64,000 nt of DNA from Pseudoxanthomonas sp. Root630. GTDB taxonomy: Bacteria > Pseudomonadota > Gammaproteobacteria > Xanthomonadales > Xanthomonadaceae. Below are positions 1 through 10,592 of this stretch, one piece after another. Position numbers and translations under genes: made by a program. The stretch spans positions 124,001-188,000 of the forward strand of contig NZ_LMGY01000018.1 of the NCBI RefSeq assembly GCF_001427585.1, given 5' to 3'. The notes under the pieces are model-generated. The model did no database searches and was not told the origin of the DNA. It saw only the letters and a program-made list of their open reading frames with translations. Numbering within the stretch: position 1 is the first letter of the stretch; every line of letters begins with the position of its first letter.

Positions 1-2
1 GC

Positions 3-728
3 GGCGGCGGCGCGCGCGGCTACACGCCGTTCGGCGTGGAGACCGCGAAGGATTCCAAGCACTTCGACCTGAAGGAGTTCTGGCACATCGGCCGCGAGAT
101 TCCCGAGGATTCGAAGTACCGCGACGTCATGCCGCCGAACCTGTGGCCCGTCGAGGTGCCCGGCTTCAAGGAGCACGGCTACGGCCTGTACGGAGCGCTC
201 GACCAGCTGGGCTCGCGTGTACTGTCGGCGCTGGCGCTGCACATCGGATTGCCTGAAAACTACTTCGTCGACAAGACGAACTCCGGCAACTCGATCCTGC
301 GCCCGATCCATTACCCGCCGATCACCGCCGACGACATCCCGAACGTGCGCGCCGGCGCGCATGAAGACATCAACCTGATCACGTTGCTGGTCGGCGCGAG
401 CGCCGCGGGCCTGGAAGTGCGTTCGAAGCAGGGCGAGTGGGTGCCGTTCACCTCCGACGCCGACACCATCGTGGTCAACATCGGCGACATGCTGCAGCGC
501 CTGACCAACCACGTGTACCCGTCGACCACGCACCGCGTGACCAATCCGCCGGGCGAGCAGGCTCGCCAGCCGCGTTACTCGGTCCCGTTCTTCCTGCACC
601 CGAATCCGGACTTCCTGATCGACGTGCTGCCCTCGACGATCACGACCGAGAATCCCAAGCGCTACCCGGAAGCGATCACCGCACAGGGCTACCTGGAAGA
701 GCGCCTGCGCGAGATCAAGTTGAAGTAA
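3..728 (+). CDS. Isopenicillin N synthase family Fe(II)/2OG-type dioxygenase (5' end outside window)
   Basis: The reading frame is open from the first bases of the window, so the true start lies upstream; 241 residues are visible. The visible part matches the C-terminal double-stranded beta-helix half of the isopenicillin N synthase/2-oxoglutarate oxygenase family. The iron-binding facial triad is visible as HED (His120, Asp122 in visible numbering) and a distal His177 in TTHRV. The RYS motif (Arg191, Ser193) matches the co-substrate-binding RxS. A GTG at 36 could be read as a start but lies inside homologous sequence (RGYTPFG precedes it), so it is not the real one. Such enzymes are common in Xanthomonadales as general oxidoreductases; the substrate cannot be told from sequence. 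Confidence 0.85.
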   Translation, partial: GGGARGYTPFGVETAKDSKHFDLKEFWHIGREIPEDSKYRDVMPPNLWPVEVPGFKEHGYGLYGALDQLGSRVLSALALHIGLPENYFVDKTNSGNSILRPIHYPPITADDIPNVRAGAHEDINLITLLVGASAAGLEVRSKQGEWVPFTSDADTIVVNIGDMLQRLTNHVYPSTTHRVTNPPGEQARQPRYSVPFFLHPNPDFLIDVLPSTITTENPKRYPEAITAQGYLEERLREIKLK

Positions 729-797
729 GCGCGCCGCTTCCTGCCGCACCTGTTTTCCACGACGCCGGCTTGCCGGCGTCGTGCATGTCCGGGCCCG

Positions 798-1610
798 TCA
801 ATCGAGCGGGCGAACCTTGCGCGAGTTGCGCGCCATCATGCCCAGCGCCAGCCGGTGCGGCAGCAGCTTCACGATGGCGTGCATCAACCGGTAGCGCCAC
901 CCGGGCACCACCAGCACATCGCCACGCTCGTTGCCGTCGATGCCGGCGCGCGCGACCTCGGCGGCCTGCAGCCACATCGTCGGCGACACCTGCATGCGGG
1001 CGCGGGTACCGGTGACGTCGTGGAATTCGGAGTAGGTGAAGCCCGGGCACAGCGCGGTGACGTGGACGCCGCGGTCGGCGTTCTCCAGCGCGAGCGCCTC
1101 GCTCAGCTTGAGCAGGAAGCTCTTCGCCGGCGCGTACAGCGTCTGGCCTTCCGCAGCAGGCATCAAGGCGGCGAACGAGGCCACGTTGATGATGCGGCCC
1201 TGGCCGCTGGCGCGGATCGCCGGCAGCAGGCGCCAACACAGTTCACTGACCGCGGTAAGCATCACCTGCAGGAAGGCCGCATGGACGGCCCAGTCGCTGC
1301 TGCGGTAGCGCCCTGGCACGCCATAGCCGGCGTTGTTGACCAGGATCCGCACGGCGATGCCGCGACGTTCGAGTTCGGCGACGAGCGCCGCCGGTGCTGC
1401 GGGGTCGGCGAGGTCGCAGGCGATCACGTCCACCGGCACCTGTGCCGCCAGTTCGTCCGCCAGCGCCTGCAGACGATCCGCCCGCCGCGCCGTCAGCACC
1501 AGCGGCACACCGCGGCGCGCGTACTCGCGTGCGATCTGTTCGCCGATGCCGCTGGAGGCGCCGGTGACCAGGGCGCGGCTGGAGGAAGGAGGAGGGGAGG
1601 CGTCGGTCAT
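798..1610 (-). CDS. SDR family NAD(P)-dependent oxidoreductase (classical)
   Basis: Predicted 270-residue cytosolic short-chain dehydrogenase. The N-terminal Rossmann motif TGASSGIG, the NNAG structural motif near residue 90, a conserved Ser, and a YAPAK sequence fitting the catalytic Tyr-x3-Lys are all present. The C-terminal extension, rich in basic and hydrophobic residues (about 225-270), resembles the DltE/YqjQ-like SDR group. The start is the ATG whose complement is at 1608-1610; longer frames in the same phase read back through tpiA and are not credible. It is divergent from tpiA with about 110 bp between the starts. The substrate is unknown. Confidence 0.85.
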   Translation of the reverse strand: MTDASPPPSSSRALVTGASSGIGEQIAREYARRGVPLVLTARRADRLQALADELAAQVPVDVIACDLADPAAPAALVAELERRGIAVRILVNNAGYGVPGRYRSSDWAVHAAFLQVMLTAVSELCWRLLPAIRASGQGRIINVASFAALMPAAEGQTLYAPAKSFLLKLSEALALENADRGVHVTALCPGFTYSEFHDVTGTRARMQVSPTMWLQAAEVARAGIDGNERGDVLVVPGWRYRLMHAIVKLLPHRLALGMMARNSRKVRPLD

Positions 1611-1718
1611 CGGCGGTCCGGGGCGTGATCGTGTCCGCTCGCACGATACCGTGCCGGCTGGGTGCCCCGGCCAACATCCGTTAGACTGCGCGACCCGAAC
1701 TGGACAGGAATTGGTCTT

Positions 1719-2477
1719 ATGCGTCGCAAGCTCGTGGCGGGCAACTGGAAGCTCCATGGCAACCGCGGTTTCGCCACCGCGCTGATGGACGAGCTGGTCG
1801 CCGGCCTGCCGCTGGAGGGCGTGGATCTGCTGATCCTGCCGCCGCTCCCTTACCTGGGCGAGCTGATCGAAGACTACGGCCACCGGGGTGTCGCGTTCGG
1901 CGCCCAGGACGTCAGCAGCAACGAAAAAGGCGCCTACACCGGCGAGGTGTCGGCTTCCATGCTGGTCGACGTGGGTGCGCGCTACGGCCTGGTGGGCCAT
2001 TCCGAGCGCCGCCAGTACCACAACGAGAGCAGCGAGTTCGTGGCCCGCAAGTTCGTGGCGGCCAAGCACGCCGGCCTGATCCCGCTGCTCTGCGTGGGCG
2101 AGACCGAGCAGCAGCGCAAGGACGGCCAGACCGAGTTCCGCATCCTCAAGCAGCTGGAGGCCGTGTTCGACCTCGCCGGCCCGCAGGCCTTCGCCGGCGC
2201 GGTGATTTCCTACGAACCGGTCTGGGCGATCGGCACCGGCCTGACTGCCACGCCGGACCAGGTGCAGGCAGTGCACGCGTTCATCCGTGGCGAAGTGGCT
2301 GCGCGCGATGCTAGAATTGCCGATTCACTGACCCTCCTGTACGGAGGCAGCGTGAAGCCCGACAACGCCGCGGAACTGTTTGCGCAGCCCGATGTCGATG
2401 GAGGGCTGGTGGGCGGCGCTTCCCTGGTCGCCCGGGATTTCCTGGCCATCGCGCAAGCGGCGGCCGGCCGGGGGTGA
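1719..2477 (+). CDS. tpiA: Triose-phosphate isomerase
   Basis: Interconverts dihydroxyacetone phosphate and glyceraldehyde 3-phosphate in glycolysis and gluconeogenesis. The 252-residue length is typical. NWKLHG carries the catalytic Lys, GHSERR the electrophilic His, YEPVWAIGTG the catalytic Glu, and LYGGSVKP the phosphate-binding loop. The chosen ATG has an AGGA Shine-Dalgarno element at 1706-1709; a frame-extended start at 1662 would add a non-homologous leader. A TTAGACT at about 1681-1687 fits a -10 element used repeatedly in this window. secG follows 57 bp after the stop, the usual tpiA-secG pairing in proteobacteria. Confidence 0.98.
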   Translation: MRRKLVAGNWKLHGNRGFATALMDELVAGLPLEGVDLLILPPLPYLGELIEDYGHRGVAFGAQDVSSNEKGAYTGEVSASMLVDVGARYGLVGHSERRQYHNESSEFVARKFVAAKHAGLIPLLCVGETEQQRKDGQTEFRILKQLEAVFDLAGPQAFAGAVISYEPVWAIGTGLTATPDQVQAVHAFIRGEVAARDARIADSLTLLYGGSVKPDNAAELFAQPDVDGGLVGGASLVARDFLAIAQAAAGRG

Positions 2478-2534
2478 CCCCGGCAACGCCGGCCCATGGG
2501 GGCCTGGCGACTCAACCGGTTGAGACTGAATCCG

Positions 2535-2987
2535 ATGTGGATGTTGATCCTTAATGTGGTGTACGTGCTGGTGGCCATCGCGATCATCGCGCTGGTGCTG
2601 ATGCAGCGCGGCTCGGGCGCGCAGGCCGGTTCGGGCTTCGGCGCGGGTGCGTCGGGCACGGTGTTCGGCGCGCGCGGCGCGTCCAACTTCCTGTCCAAGA
2701 GCACTAAGTGGCTGGCCGTGGCGTTCTTCGGCATCAGCCTGTTCATGGCCTGGTACGCGACCCACAGTGCGCGACCGACCACGCAGCAGAACCTCGGCGT
2801 GATGTCGCAGCTGCCGGCGGCGGCTGAAGCGCCCGTGGGCGAACTGCCGAAGCCGTCGACCGTGCCCAGCACGCCGATCCAGGCGCCGGCGCCCGCCGGC
2901 ACCGTGCCCGCCGCTCCGCAGGAGGCTGCGCCCGCGCCGGCCGCCGGCGAGCAGCAGGCGCCGGTCACGCCGCCGCAAGGCGGCTGA
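2535..2987 (+). CDS. secG: Preprotein translocase subunit SecG
   Basis: Small accessory subunit of the SecYEG inner-membrane channel that assists SecA-driven translocation. Two membrane segments (about residues 2-21 and 53-72) flank the conserved cytoplasmic loop with MQRGSGAQAGSGFG. Residues from about 80 on form a Pro/Ala-rich tail of some 70 residues that E. coli SecG (110 residues) lacks; this makes the 150-residue protein longer than usual. The ATG at 2535 puts the first membrane helix at the N-terminus; the ATG at 2496 would add a short basic leader and cannot be excluded. It sits between tpiA and tRNA-Leu. Confidence 0.95.
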   Translation: MWMLILNVVYVLVAIAIIALVLMQRGSGAQAGSGFGAGASGTVFGARGASNFLSKSTKWLAVAFFGISLFMAWYATHSARPTTQQNLGVMSQLPAAAEAPVGELPKPSTVPSTPIQAPAPAGTVPAAPQEAAPAPAAGEQQAPVTPPQGG

Positions 2988-2994
2988 GCCCGGC

Positions 2995-3000
2995 TACAAT
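2995..3000 (+). promoter_or_regulatory. Putative -10 element for tRNA-Leu
   Basis: TACAAT lies 30 bp upstream of the mature tRNA 5' end, just after the secG stop. No good -35 hexamer is visible at 16-18 bp spacing, so this may be a weak or GC-adapted promoter, and the tRNA may also be co-transcribed with secG. Confidence 0.35.
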
Positions 3001-3030
3001 GGCGCGGCTCGCAGCCGCGCAGGTTTCAAA

Positions 3031-3115
3031 GCCCAGGTGGCGGAATTGGTAGACGCACTACCTTGAGGTGGTAGCGACGAAAGTCGTAGGGGTTCGAGTC
3101 CCCTCTTGGGCACCA
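3031..3115 (+). tRNA. tRNA-Leu (anticodon GAG)
   Basis: An 85-nt class II tRNA with encoded CCA. The acceptor arm GCCCAGG pairs with CTTGGGC (one G-T pair). The anticodon stem CTACC/GGTAG encloses the loop TTGAGGT, giving anticodon GAG, which reads CUC and CUU. The T-arm is GGGGTTCGAGTCCCC, and a long variable arm is present as expected for tRNA-Leu. Its place between secG and nuoA is a common arrangement in gammaproteobacteria. Confidence 0.97.
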
Positions 3116-3150
3116 GCAGCAAACGGGACGCGGAAGCGCGATCCTGGTGA

Positions 3151-3176
3151 AAAACCCGCCGCCAGGCGGGTTTTTT
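3151..3176 (+). terminator. Rho-independent terminator after tRNA-Leu
   Basis: AAAACCCGCC, loop GCCA, then GGCGGGTTTTTT. The 6-bp GC stem extends into A-T pairs and is followed by a T run. It separates the tpiA-secG-tRNA unit from the nuo operon. Confidence 0.9.
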
Positions 3177-3211
3177 ATTGGTCCACGCATCGCGATACAC
3201 GCGGGTAATCG

Positions 3212-3490
3212 TTTACTACCAAGTTCACCAACCGTTACAATCCCGTCGATTCATCGGGCGCCCGGTACGTGTTGCGGAAGGGGGCCCGCGGAAGGCGGAT
3301 CGGCGCGGTACGCGCCGGCACGCCAAGGTGGATGTGCCGTCGGGCTCCGGGCCGTGCGGAAGTCCCGATGCCCCTGCGCCCATGGCCAGGGCCGCGGCGA
3401 ACGCCGGGCCCCGGCTGAAGGCGCGAGCCCCGTTCAGGCCCGGACGCAGTCGCATGCGGTCGGGCGGAAAGGACAAGAAGAGACAAGCGA
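3212..3490 (+). promoter_or_regulatory. Putative nuo operon promoter and long 5' leader
   Basis: The 314-bp gap between the terminator and nuoA holds no credible gene. TTTACT (3212-3217) and TACAAT (3236-3241), 18 bp apart, are the best sigma-70-like pair. Transcription from there would give a leader of roughly 240 nt, much longer than needed for translation. The leader holds a 7-bp GC stem-loop at 3301-3317 with a GTA loop. A-rich sequence at about 3469-3488 precedes the GTG start of nuoA. Function of the leader is unknown. Confidence 0.45.
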
Positions 3491-3847
3491 GTGCTGGCCA
3501 ATTACCTGCCCACCCTGTTGTTCCTGATCGTCGCCACCGGCATCGGCATTGCGCTGATGGTGGTCGGACGGTTCCTCGGCCCGCGCCGCCCGGACGCGCA
3601 GAAGCTGTCCCCGTACGAATGCGGCTTCGAGGCCTTCGAAGACGCGCGCATGAAGTTCGACGTGCGCTACTACCTGATCGCCATCCAGTTCATCGTCTTC
3701 GATCTGGAAATCATCTTCATCGTTCCGTGGACGCTGGTGTTCCAGGAGCTCGGTCCGCGTGCGCTGGTCACGATGGGCCTGTTCGTGGGCATGCTGTTCC
3801 TCGGCTTCATTTACGTTTGGAAGAAGGGAGCGCTCGAATGGGAGTGA
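3491..3847 (+). CDS. nuoA: NADH-quinone oxidoreductase subunit A
   Basis: Membrane subunit of respiratory complex I near the quinone site. The 118 residues have three predicted membrane helices (about 5-27, 62-83, 88-110), and the cytoplasmic loop carries the conserved YECGFE sequence. It starts with GTG; no ATG is available that would keep the first helix. The last 10 bases overlap the nuoB start, implying translational coupling. It opens a 14-gene nuo operon in canonical order. Confidence 0.97.
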   Translation: MLANYLPTLLFLIVATGIGIALMVVGRFLGPRRPDAQKLSPYECGFEAFEDARMKFDVRYYLIAIQFIVFDLEIIFIVPWTLVFQELGPRALVTMGLFVGMLFLGFIYVWKKGALEWE

Positions 3848-4392
3848 TCCAGACCGTCGACCGTCTGATGAACAACCCGATCCCGGAAGGGCGGGTGGAC
3901 GACATCCTGCGCCCCGAGGGCGACAATCCGCTGCTGGAAAAGGGCTACGTGACCACCAGCGTCGACGCGCTGATGAACTGGGCACGTACCGGCTCGATGT
4001 GGCCGATGACGTTCGGCCTGGCCTGCTGCGCGGTCGAGATGATGCATGCCGGCACCTCGCGCCTGGACCTTGACCGCTACGGCGTGGTGTTCCGCCCGTC
4101 GCCGCGCCAGTCCGACGTGATGATCGTCGCCGGCACCCTGGTCAACAAGATGGCCCCGGCGCTGCGCAAGGTCTACGACCAGATGCCCGACCCGAAGTGG
4201 GTGATCTCGATGGGCAGCTGCGCCAACGGCGGCGGCTACTACCACTACTCGTACTCGGTGGTCCGTGGTTGCGACCGCATCGTGCCTGTCGATGTCTACG
4301 TGCCCGGTTGCCCGCCCACGGCCGAAGCGCTGGTGTACGGCATCCTGCAGTTGCAGAAGAAGATCTGGCGCACGCAGACCATCGCGCGCTGA
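3838..4392 (+). CDS. nuoB: NADH-quinone oxidoreductase subunit B
   Basis: Peripheral-arm subunit that carries iron-sulfur cluster N2, the last electron donor to quinone. The 184 residues show the ligand pattern: tandem Cys in [10 protein letters not shown], then Cys in GSCANGG and in [10 protein letters not shown]. The start ATG overlaps nuoA by 10 bp. The gene is followed by 42 bp before nuoC, one of the larger gaps in this operon. Confidence 0.98.
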   Translation: MGVIQTVDRLMNNPIPEGRVDDILRPEGDNPLLEKGYVTTSVDALMNWARTGSMWPMTFGLACCAVEMMHAGTSRLDLDRYGVVFRPSPRQSDVMIVAGTLVNKMAPALRKVYDQMPDPKWVISMGSCANGGGYYHYSYSVVRGCDRIVPVDVYVPGCPPTAEALVYGILQLQKKIWRTQTIAR

Positions 4393-4434
4393 TCCGCCTC
4401 TCCCCCGTTCCCCTTCTAGAGCACGCCACGCCCC

Positions 4435-5160
4435 ATGGCTGAGCAAGCTGCAAACTTCACCGACCAGTTGCGCGCGCGTTTCGCCGACGCGACGGTCAGC
4501 GTCGCCGAGCCGCGCGGCGAAGTCACCCTGGAAGTGCCGTCGGCATCGTGGCACGCCGTCGCGCTCGCGCTGCGCGACGAATTCGGCTTCGAGCAGGCCG
4601 TCGACGTCAGCGGCGTGGACTACCTGGGCTACGGCAGCGCCGAATGGGATACCGCGGACGTCTCGTCCGAGGGCTTCAGCCGTGGCGTGGAGGGTTTCGG
4701 CCCGGGTCGCTTCAGCTGGGAGCAGCGTCCGCGCGACGCCGCCCGCCCGAACCGTTTCGCCGTGGTCCTGCACCTGCTGTCGTACCAGCACAACCGTCGC
4801 GTCCGCGTGCGCTGCTTCGCTCCCGACGACGGCCTGCCGGTGGTGGCATCGGTGTCCGACGTGTGGCCGGGCCTGAACTGGTTCGAGCGCGAAGCGTTCG
4901 ACCTGTACGGCATCATCTTCGAAGGCCATCCGGACCTGCGTCGCATCCTGACCGACTACGGTTTCGTCGGCCATCCGTTCCGCAAGGACTTCCCGCTGAT
5001 CGGCAACGTCGAAGTGCGTTACGACGAAGAAAAGAAGCGCGTGGTGTACGAGCCGGTCACCTCGGTCGAGCCGCGCGTCGGCGTGCCGCGCGTGATCCGC
5101 GACGATGCGCGCTACCAGACCGCCGCTGGCGAAGCCGCAGCGCGTGAGGGCAAGGCATGA
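4435..5160 (+). CDS. nuoC: NADH-quinone oxidoreductase subunit C
   Basis: 30-kDa-type subunit of the peripheral arm, 241 residues. The signature [26 protein letters not shown]-like stretch lies near residues 146-170. NuoC and NuoD are separate genes here, unlike the fused NuoCD of E. coli. The TGA stop overlaps the nuoD start as ATGA. Confidence 0.97.
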   Translation: MAEQAANFTDQLRARFADATVSVAEPRGEVTLEVPSASWHAVALALRDEFGFEQAVDVSGVDYLGYGSAEWDTADVSSEGFSRGVEGFGPGRFSWEQRPRDAARPNRFAVVLHLLSYQHNRRVRVRCFAPDDGLPVVASVSDVWPGLNWFEREAFDLYGIIFEGHPDLRRILTDYGFVGHPFRKDFPLIGNVEVRYDEEKKRVVYEPVTSVEPRVGVPRVIRDDARYQTAAGEAAAREGKA

Positions 5161-6461
5161 GCAATCCGCAATCCGGCACCGCGTTCGCCAGCAACCCTGT
5201 CGAAGCCAGGCAGGAAATCCGCAACTACACGCTGAACTTCGGCCCGCAGCATCCGGCCGCGCACGGCGTGCTGCGCCTGATCCTGGAAATGGACGGCGAG
5301 ACCATCGTCCGCGCCGACCCGCACGTGGGCCTGCTGCACCGGGGCACCGAGAAGCTAGCCGAGTCCAAGCCGTTCAACCAGTCGATCGGCTACATGGATC
5401 GCCTCGACTACGTGTCGATGATGTGCAACGAGCACGCCTACGTGCGCGCCATCGAGACCCTGATGGGCATCGAGGCGCCGGAGCGCGCGCAGTACATCCG
5501 CACGATGTTCGACGAGATCACCCGCATCCTGAACCACCTGATGTGGATCGGCTCCAACGCGCTCGATCTCGGCGCGATGGCGGTCATGCTGTACGCCTTC
5601 CGCGAGCGCGAAGAGCTGATGGACTGCTACGAGGCGGTCAGCGGCGCGCGCATGCACGCGGCGTACTACCGTCCCGGCGGCGTGTACCGCGACCTGCCGG
5701 ACCGCATGCCGAAGTACAAGGAATCGCCGTGGCGCAAGGGCAAGTCCCTGGCCCACTTCAACCAGGCGCGCGAGGGTTCGCTGCTCGACTTCCTGGAAGA
5801 CTTCACCAACGAGTTCCCCAAGCGCGTCGACGAGTACGAGACGCTGCTGACCGACAATCGCATCTGGAAGCAGCGCACCGTCGGCATCGGCGTGATCTCG
5901 CCGGAACAGGCGCGCGCGCTGGGCATGACCGGCGCGATGCTGCGCGGCTCGGGCATCGCCTGGGACCTGCGCAAGAAGCAGCCGTACGCGAAATACGACG
6001 TGGTCGATTTCGACATCCCCGTCGGCGTCAATGGCGACTGCTACGACCGCTACCTGGTCCGCGTCGCCGAGATGCGCCAGTCCAACCGCATCATCCAGCA
6101 GTGCGTGAAGTGGCTGAAGGCCAATCCTGGCCCGGTCATGGTGCAGAACTTCAAGGTCGCTCCGCCCTCCCGCGAGGAGATGAAGGACGACATGGAAGCG
6201 CTGATCCACCACTTCAAGCTCTTCAGCGAAGGCTATTGCGTGCCGGCCGGCGAAACCTATGCCGCGGTCGAGGCGCCGAAGGGCGAGTTCGGCTGCTACC
6301 TGGTGTCCGACGGCGCCAACAAGCCCTTCCGCGTGAAGCTGCGCGCGCCGGGCTTCGCGCACCTGTCCTCGATGGACGAGATCGTGCGCGGCCACATGCT
6401 CCCCGACGTCGTCGCGATGATCGGTACCTATGATCTTGTCTTTGGTGAGGTGGACCGATGA
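5157..6461 (+). CDS. nuoD: NADH-quinone oxidoreductase subunit D
   Basis: 49-kDa-type subunit that forms the quinone-binding cavity with NuoB. The 434 residues include the [11 protein letters not shown] signature near the N-terminus, [11 protein letters not shown] and, near the C-terminus, a conserved [20 protein letters not shown]-like end. It overlaps nuoC (ATGA) and nuoE (ATGA), so translation is probably coupled throughout. Confidence 0.98.
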   Translation: MSNPQSGTAFASNPVEARQEIRNYTLNFGPQHPAAHGVLRLILEMDGETIVRADPHVGLLHRGTEKLAESKPFNQSIGYMDRLDYVSMMCNEHAYVRAIETLMGIEAPERAQYIRTMFDEITRILNHLMWIGSNALDLGAMAVMLYAFREREELMDCYEAVSGARMHAAYYRPGGVYRDLPDRMPKYKESPWRKGKSLAHFNQAREGSLLDFLEDFTNEFPKRVDEYETLLTDNRIWKQRTVGIGVISPEQARALGMTGAMLRGSGIAWDLRKKQPYAKYDVVDFDIPVGVNGDCYDRYLVRVAEMRQSNRIIQQCVKWLKANPGPVMVQNFKVAPPSREEMKDDMEALIHHFKLFSEGYCVPAGETYAAVEAPKGEFGCYLVSDGANKPFRVKLRAPGFAHLSSMDEIVRGHMLPDVVAMIGTYDLVFGEVDR

Positions 6462-6985
6462 GGGCCACGGGTAATTTCGAAGCGGCGCAGAACGTCGATC
6501 CGCTGGTGGCGTTGAGCGACGAGACGCGCGCGCACATCGATCATTGGCTGACCAAGTTCCCGCCGGACCGCAAGCGGTCCGCGGTGCTGCAGGGCCTGCA
6601 TGCCGCGCAGGAACAGAACGAGGGCTGGCTGACCGACGAGCTGATCGCCGCCGTCGCCAAGTACCTCGACCTGCCGCCGGTATGGGCCTACGAGGTAGCC
6701 AGCTTCTACTCGATGTTCGAGACCGAGAAGGTCGGCCGCAACAACGTCGCCTTCTGCACCAACATCAGCTGCTGGCTCAACGGCGCCCAGGACCTGGTCG
6801 CGCACGCCGAGAAGAAGCTGGGCTGCAAGCTCGGCGAATCCACCGCCGACGGCCGCGTGTACCTGAAGCGCGAAGAAGAGTGCGTGGCCGCGTGCTGTGG
6901 CGCGCCGGTGGTCGTGATCAACGGCCACTACCACGAGAATCTCACGCCGGCGAAGGTCGACGAGCTGCTGGACGGGCTGGAGTAA
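6458..6985 (+). CDS. nuoE: NADH-quinone oxidoreductase subunit E
   Basis: 24-kDa-type thioredoxin-fold subunit with the [2Fe-2S] cluster N1a. The 175 residues contain the four-cysteine arrangement: FCTNISC near residue 100 and [10 protein letters not shown] near residue 145. It overlaps nuoD by 4 bp. NuoE, F and G make up the NADH-oxidising module. Confidence 0.97.
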   Translation: MRATGNFEAAQNVDPLVALSDETRAHIDHWLTKFPPDRKRSAVLQGLHAAQEQNEGWLTDELIAAVAKYLDLPPVWAYEVASFYSMFETEKVGRNNVAFCTNISCWLNGAQDLVAHAEKKLGCKLGESTADGRVYLKREEECVAACCGAPVVVINGHYHENLTPAKVDELLDGLE

Positions 6986-6990
6986 GCGCA

Positions 6991-8361
6991 ATGGCAGGCC
7001 ATTCACACTATTCCGAAGGCTACGGCCCGGTCGGTCCCGCTCCCAAGGAGCACCAGGCCGTCTACACCACGCTGCACTTCGACAAGCCGTGGTCGTACGA
7101 GAACTACCTGAAGACCGGCGGCTACGCCGCGCTGCGCAAGATCATCGAAGAGAAGATCCCGCCGGCCGACGTCGTCGAGATGGTCAAGCAGTCCGGCCTG
7201 CGCGGCCGCGGCGGCGCGGGCTTCCCGACCGGCCTGAAGTGGAGCTTCATGCCCAAGGGCGACATGCAGAAGTACATCCTCTGCAACTCGGACGAATCCG
7301 AGCCGGGCACCGCCAAGGATCGCGACATCCTGCGCTACAACCCGCACGCGGTGATCGAGGGCATGGCGATCGCCTGCTACGCCACCGGTTCGACCGTGGG
7401 CTACAACTACCTGCGCGGCGAATTCCACCACGAGCCCTTCGAGCATCTGGAAGAAGCCACGGCCGAGGCCTACAAGCATGGCTGGCTGGGCAAGAACATC
7501 CTCGGCTCGGGCGTGGACATCGACCTGTACAACGCGCTCGGCGCGGGTGCCTACATCTGCGGCGAAGAAACCGCGCTGATGGAGTCGCTGGAAGGCAAGA
7601 AGGGCCAGCCGCGCTTCAAGCCGCCGTTCCCGGCCAACTTCGGCCTGTACGGCAAGCCGACCACGATCAACAACACCGAGACCTATGCGTCGGTGCCGGC
7701 GATCCTGCGCAACGGCGCCGAGTGGTTCATGAGCCTCGGCAAGCCCAACAACGGCGGCTGCAAGATCTTCTCGGTCTCCGGCCACGTCGCGCGCCCCGGC
7801 AATCACGAGATCCGCCTGGGCACGTCGTTCGCCGACCTGCTCGAGCTGTGCGGCGGCATGCGCGAAGGCCGCAAGATCAAGGCCGTCATCCCCGGCGGTT
7901 CCTCGATGCCGGTGCTGCCGGGCGAGGTGATGATGGGCCTGACGATGGATTACGACGCCATCCAGAAGGCCGGTTCCGGCCTGGGTTCCGGCGCCGTGGT
8001 CGTGATGGACGACACCACCTGCATGGTGCGTGCCTGCCAGCGCATCGCGCGCTTCTACTACAAGGAAAGCTGCGGCCAGTGCACGCCGTGCCGCGAAGGC
8101 ACCGGCTGGATGTACCGCATGCTGACCCGTGTCGCCGAGCACAAGGCCACGATCGAAGACCTGCAGACGCTGCGCGCGGCCGCGGGGCAGATCGAAGGCC
8201 ACACCATCTGCGCGTTCGGCGAAGCCGCCGCGTGGCCGGTGCAGGGCATGCTGCGCCACTTCTGGCACGAATTCGAATACGCGATCGTCAACAAGCGTTT
8301 CCTCGTCGACGACGAGCGCGACGGCACGGTGGTCCGTTCCAACCTGGAGGTGGCCGCGTGA
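6991..8361 (+). CDS. nuoF: NADH-quinone oxidoreductase subunit F
   Basis: 51-kDa-type flavoprotein that binds NADH, FMN and [4Fe-4S] cluster N3. The 456-residue product has the glycine-rich [13 protein letters not shown] motif (about 70-82), the FMN/NADH motif SDESEPGT, and the N3 ligands in [12 protein letters not shown] plus a distal Cys in [13 protein letters not shown]. The ATG at 6991 lies 5 bp after nuoE; upstream in-frame extension runs into nuoE and is discarded. The stop overlaps the nuoG start as GTGA. Confidence 0.98.
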   Translation: MAGHSHYSEGYGPVGPAPKEHQAVYTTLHFDKPWSYENYLKTGGYAALRKIIEEKIPPADVVEMVKQSGLRGRGGAGFPTGLKWSFMPKGDMQKYILCNSDESEPGTAKDRDILRYNPHAVIEGMAIACYATGSTVGYNYLRGEFHHEPFEHLEEATAEAYKHGWLGKNILGSGVDIDLYNALGAGAYICGEETALMESLEGKKGQPRFKPPFPANFGLYGKPTTINNTETYASVPAILRNGAEWFMSLGKPNNGGCKIFSVSGHVARPGNHEIRLGTSFADLLELCGGMREGRKIKAVIPGGSSMPVLPGEVMMGLTMDYDAIQKAGSGLGSGAVVVMDDTTCMVRACQRIARFYYKESCGQCTPCREGTGWMYRMLTRVAEHKATIEDLQTLRAAAGQIEGHTICAFGEAAAWPVQGMLRHFWHEFEYAIVNKRFLVDDERDGTVVRSNLEVAA

Positions 8362-10592
8362 GTGCGCAGCCCGTGAATCCCAACCTGCCGCCGGACCATG
8401 TCACCGTCTTCATCGACGGGCAGGAGTTGGCCGCGCCGAAGGGTTCGATGATCATCCAGGCGGCCGACAAGGCCGGCATCCCGATCCCGCGCTTCTGCTA
8501 CCACGAGAAGCTGCCGATCGCGGCCAACTGCCGCATGTGCCTGGTCGAAGTCGAGAAGATGCCGAAGCCGGCACCGGCCTGCGCCACGCCGGTGATGGAT
8601 GGCATGAAGATCGCCACGCGCAGCGACAAGGCGTTGAAGTCGCAGCGCAACGTGATGGAATTCCTGCTGATCAACCACCCGCTGGACTGCCCGATCTGCG
8701 ACCAGGGCGGAGAGTGCGAACTGCAGGACCTGTCGCTGGGCTATGGCCGTTCGGTCAGCCGTTTCCAGGAACGCAAGCGCGTGGTGCCCGACGAGGACAT
8801 CGGTCCGCTGGTCGCCACCGAGATGACCCGCTGCATCCAGTGCACGCGCTGCGTGCGCTTCACCGCGGACGTCGCCGGCACCTATGAGCTGGGCGGCATG
8901 TACCGCGGCGAGAACCTGCAGATCGGCACCTACGACGGCAAGCCGCTGACCACCGAGATTTCCGGCAACGTCATCGACGTATGTCCGGTGGGTGCGCTGA
9001 CCAACAAGGTGTTCCAGTTCCGCGCCCGTCCGTGGGAACTGATCGCTCGCGAATCCGTCGGTTTCCACGACGCGATGGGTTCCAACGTGTTCCATCACTC
9101 GCGCCGTGGCCAGGTGCTGCGCACCGTGCCGCGCGAGAACGAGGCGGTCAACGAGTGCTGGTTGTCCGACCGCGACCGCTATTCGCACCAGGGCTTGTAC
9201 GCCGAGGACCGCGCGGTGAAGCCGCTGCAGAAGGTCAACGGCGAGTGGCGAGAAGTCTCCTGGGCCGAAGGCCTGTCCGCCGCCGCCGAGATCCTGCGCG
9301 CGAACCGCGGCGACAGCCTCGGCGTGCTGGTGCACCCGGCCGTGTCGAACGAGGAGGGTGGCCTGCTGGCGAAGCTGGCCGAAGGCCTCGGCACCGGCAA
9401 CCTGGACCACCGCATCAACAACCGCGATTTCTCCGATGGTGCCGTCGCCGCGCCGTTCGCGCTGCCGCTGGCGGAGATCGAACAGGCCGACGTCATCGTG
9501 TTGTTCGGCACCAACGTGCGCCACGAGCTGCCGCTGCTGCACCAGCGCATCCGCAAGGCCGTCCGCAAGGGCGCCAAGGTGCACGTGGTCAACCCGGTCG
9601 ACTTCGATTTCGCCTTCAGTGTGGCCGGCAAGCGCATCGTCGCGCCATCGCAGCTGGGTGGCGCCCTCAATGAGGCCGCGCTGCGCGACATCGCGAAGAA
9701 CGCCAACCGTGCCGTCGTGCTGGTCGGCGGGATCGCCGAGAACCATCCGCAGGCCGCGATGCTGCGCGCCGCCGCCGGCGAGTTTGCCGCGGCGACCAGC
9801 GCCTCGCTGTGCCGCATTCCGCAGGGCGCCAATGCCGTCGGCCTGGCGCGCCAAGGCGTGCTTCCGAGTGGTCGTGATGTGGCCGGCATGTTCGCCGAGC
9901 CGCGCAATGCCTATGTCATCTACGGTATCGAACCCGGTCTGGATTTCGCCGATACGCCGGCCGCCACCAAGGCGCTGGCCTCGTCGAAGGTCGTGGCGTT
10001 CAGCCACTTCGCCTGCAAGTCCACGCGCGACGTGGCCGACGTGATCCTGCCGATCGGTGCGCTGCCCGAAATCGAGGCCACGCTGACCAATCTCGATGGC
10101 AAGGACCAGCGCACGCAGACGGTCGGCAAGCTGCCGGGCGAGGCGCGTGAAGGCTGGAAGGTGTTGCGCGCGTTGGGGGGTGAACTGCAACTGGCCGGCT
10201 TCGAGTTCGCCGATGCCGCAGGCATGCGCGACGCAATCGCGCATCCGAAGACGGTCTCCGTCGCCAAGTCCGCGGCTCCCGCGGCGCAAGGTCAGGGCCT
10301 GGAGCTTGCAGTCAGCGCGGCGATCTATCGCACGGACGGTACCGTCCGCCGCGCCGAAGCGCTGCAGGCGCATCCGCTGAATGTCGGCGCGCGCATCGTG
10401 CTCAACCCGGCCGATGCGCAGGCCGCCGGCGTGGCCGATGGCCAGGTCGCGAAGGTCGGCAATGGGATCGGTACCGCGGCGCTGCCGGTGGTGGTCGATG
10501 CCCGCGTCGCGGCGGGTTCGGCCTGGATCGAAAGCGGCTACGGCGCCACCGCGCCGCTGGGCGCGGGACGCGTGACGGTGGTGAGCGCATGA
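8358..10592 (+). CDS. nuoG: NADH-quinone oxidoreductase subunit G
   Basis: 75-kDa-type subunit that wires electrons from NuoF to NuoI. The 744-residue product has an N-terminal 2Fe-2S ferredoxin domain (Cys in [13 protein letters not shown] and PACATP), the His-ligated N5 region ([14 protein letters not shown]) and the CIQCTRC motif for N4, then a molybdopterin-oxidoreductase-like domain. The GTG start overlaps the nuoF stop and begins the protein at SAQPVNPN. The optional N7 cluster motif of E. coli NuoG (CxxCxxxC) is absent after WELIARES, as in many complexes I. It overlaps nuoH by 4 bp. Confidence 0.97.
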   Translation: MSAQPVNPNLPPDHVTVFIDGQELAAPKGSMIIQAADKAGIPIPRFCYHEKLPIAANCRMCLVEVEKMPKPAPACATPVMDGMKIATRSDKALKSQRNVMEFLLINHPLDCPICDQGGECELQDLSLGYGRSVSRFQERKRVVPDEDIGPLVATEMTRCIQCTRCVRFTADVAGTYELGGMYRGENLQIGTYDGKPLTTEISGNVIDVCPVGALTNKVFQFRARPWELIARESVGFHDAMGSNVFHHSRRGQVLRTVPRENEAVNECWLSDRDRYSHQGLYAEDRAVKPLQKVNGEWREVSWAEGLSAAAEILRANRGDSLGVLVHPAVSNEEGGLLAKLAEGLGTGNLDHRINNRDFSDGAVAAPFALPLAEIEQADVIVLFGTNVRHELPLLHQRIRKAVRKGAKVHVVNPVDFDFAFSVAGKRIVAPSQLGGALNEAALRDIAKNANRAVVLVGGIAENHPQAAMLRAAAGEFAAATSASLCRIPQGANAVGLARQGVLPSGRDVAGMFAEPRNAYVIYGIEPGLDFADTPAATKALASSKVVAFSHFACKSTRDVADVILPIGALPEIEATLTNLDGKDQRTQTVGKLPGEAREGWKVLRALGGELQLAGFEFADAAGMRDAIAHPKTVSVAKSAAPAAQGQGLELAVSAAIYRTDGTVRRAEALQAHPLNVGARIVLNPADAQAAGVADGQVAKVGNGIGTAALPVVVDARVAAGSAWIESGYGATAPLGAGRVTVVSA

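Noticed and set aside
8358-10592. Truncated nuoG because it is shorter than E. coli NuoG
   Set aside because: 744 residues is normal for many bacteria; the missing N7 motif and C-terminal part are lineage differences and the frame is intact.
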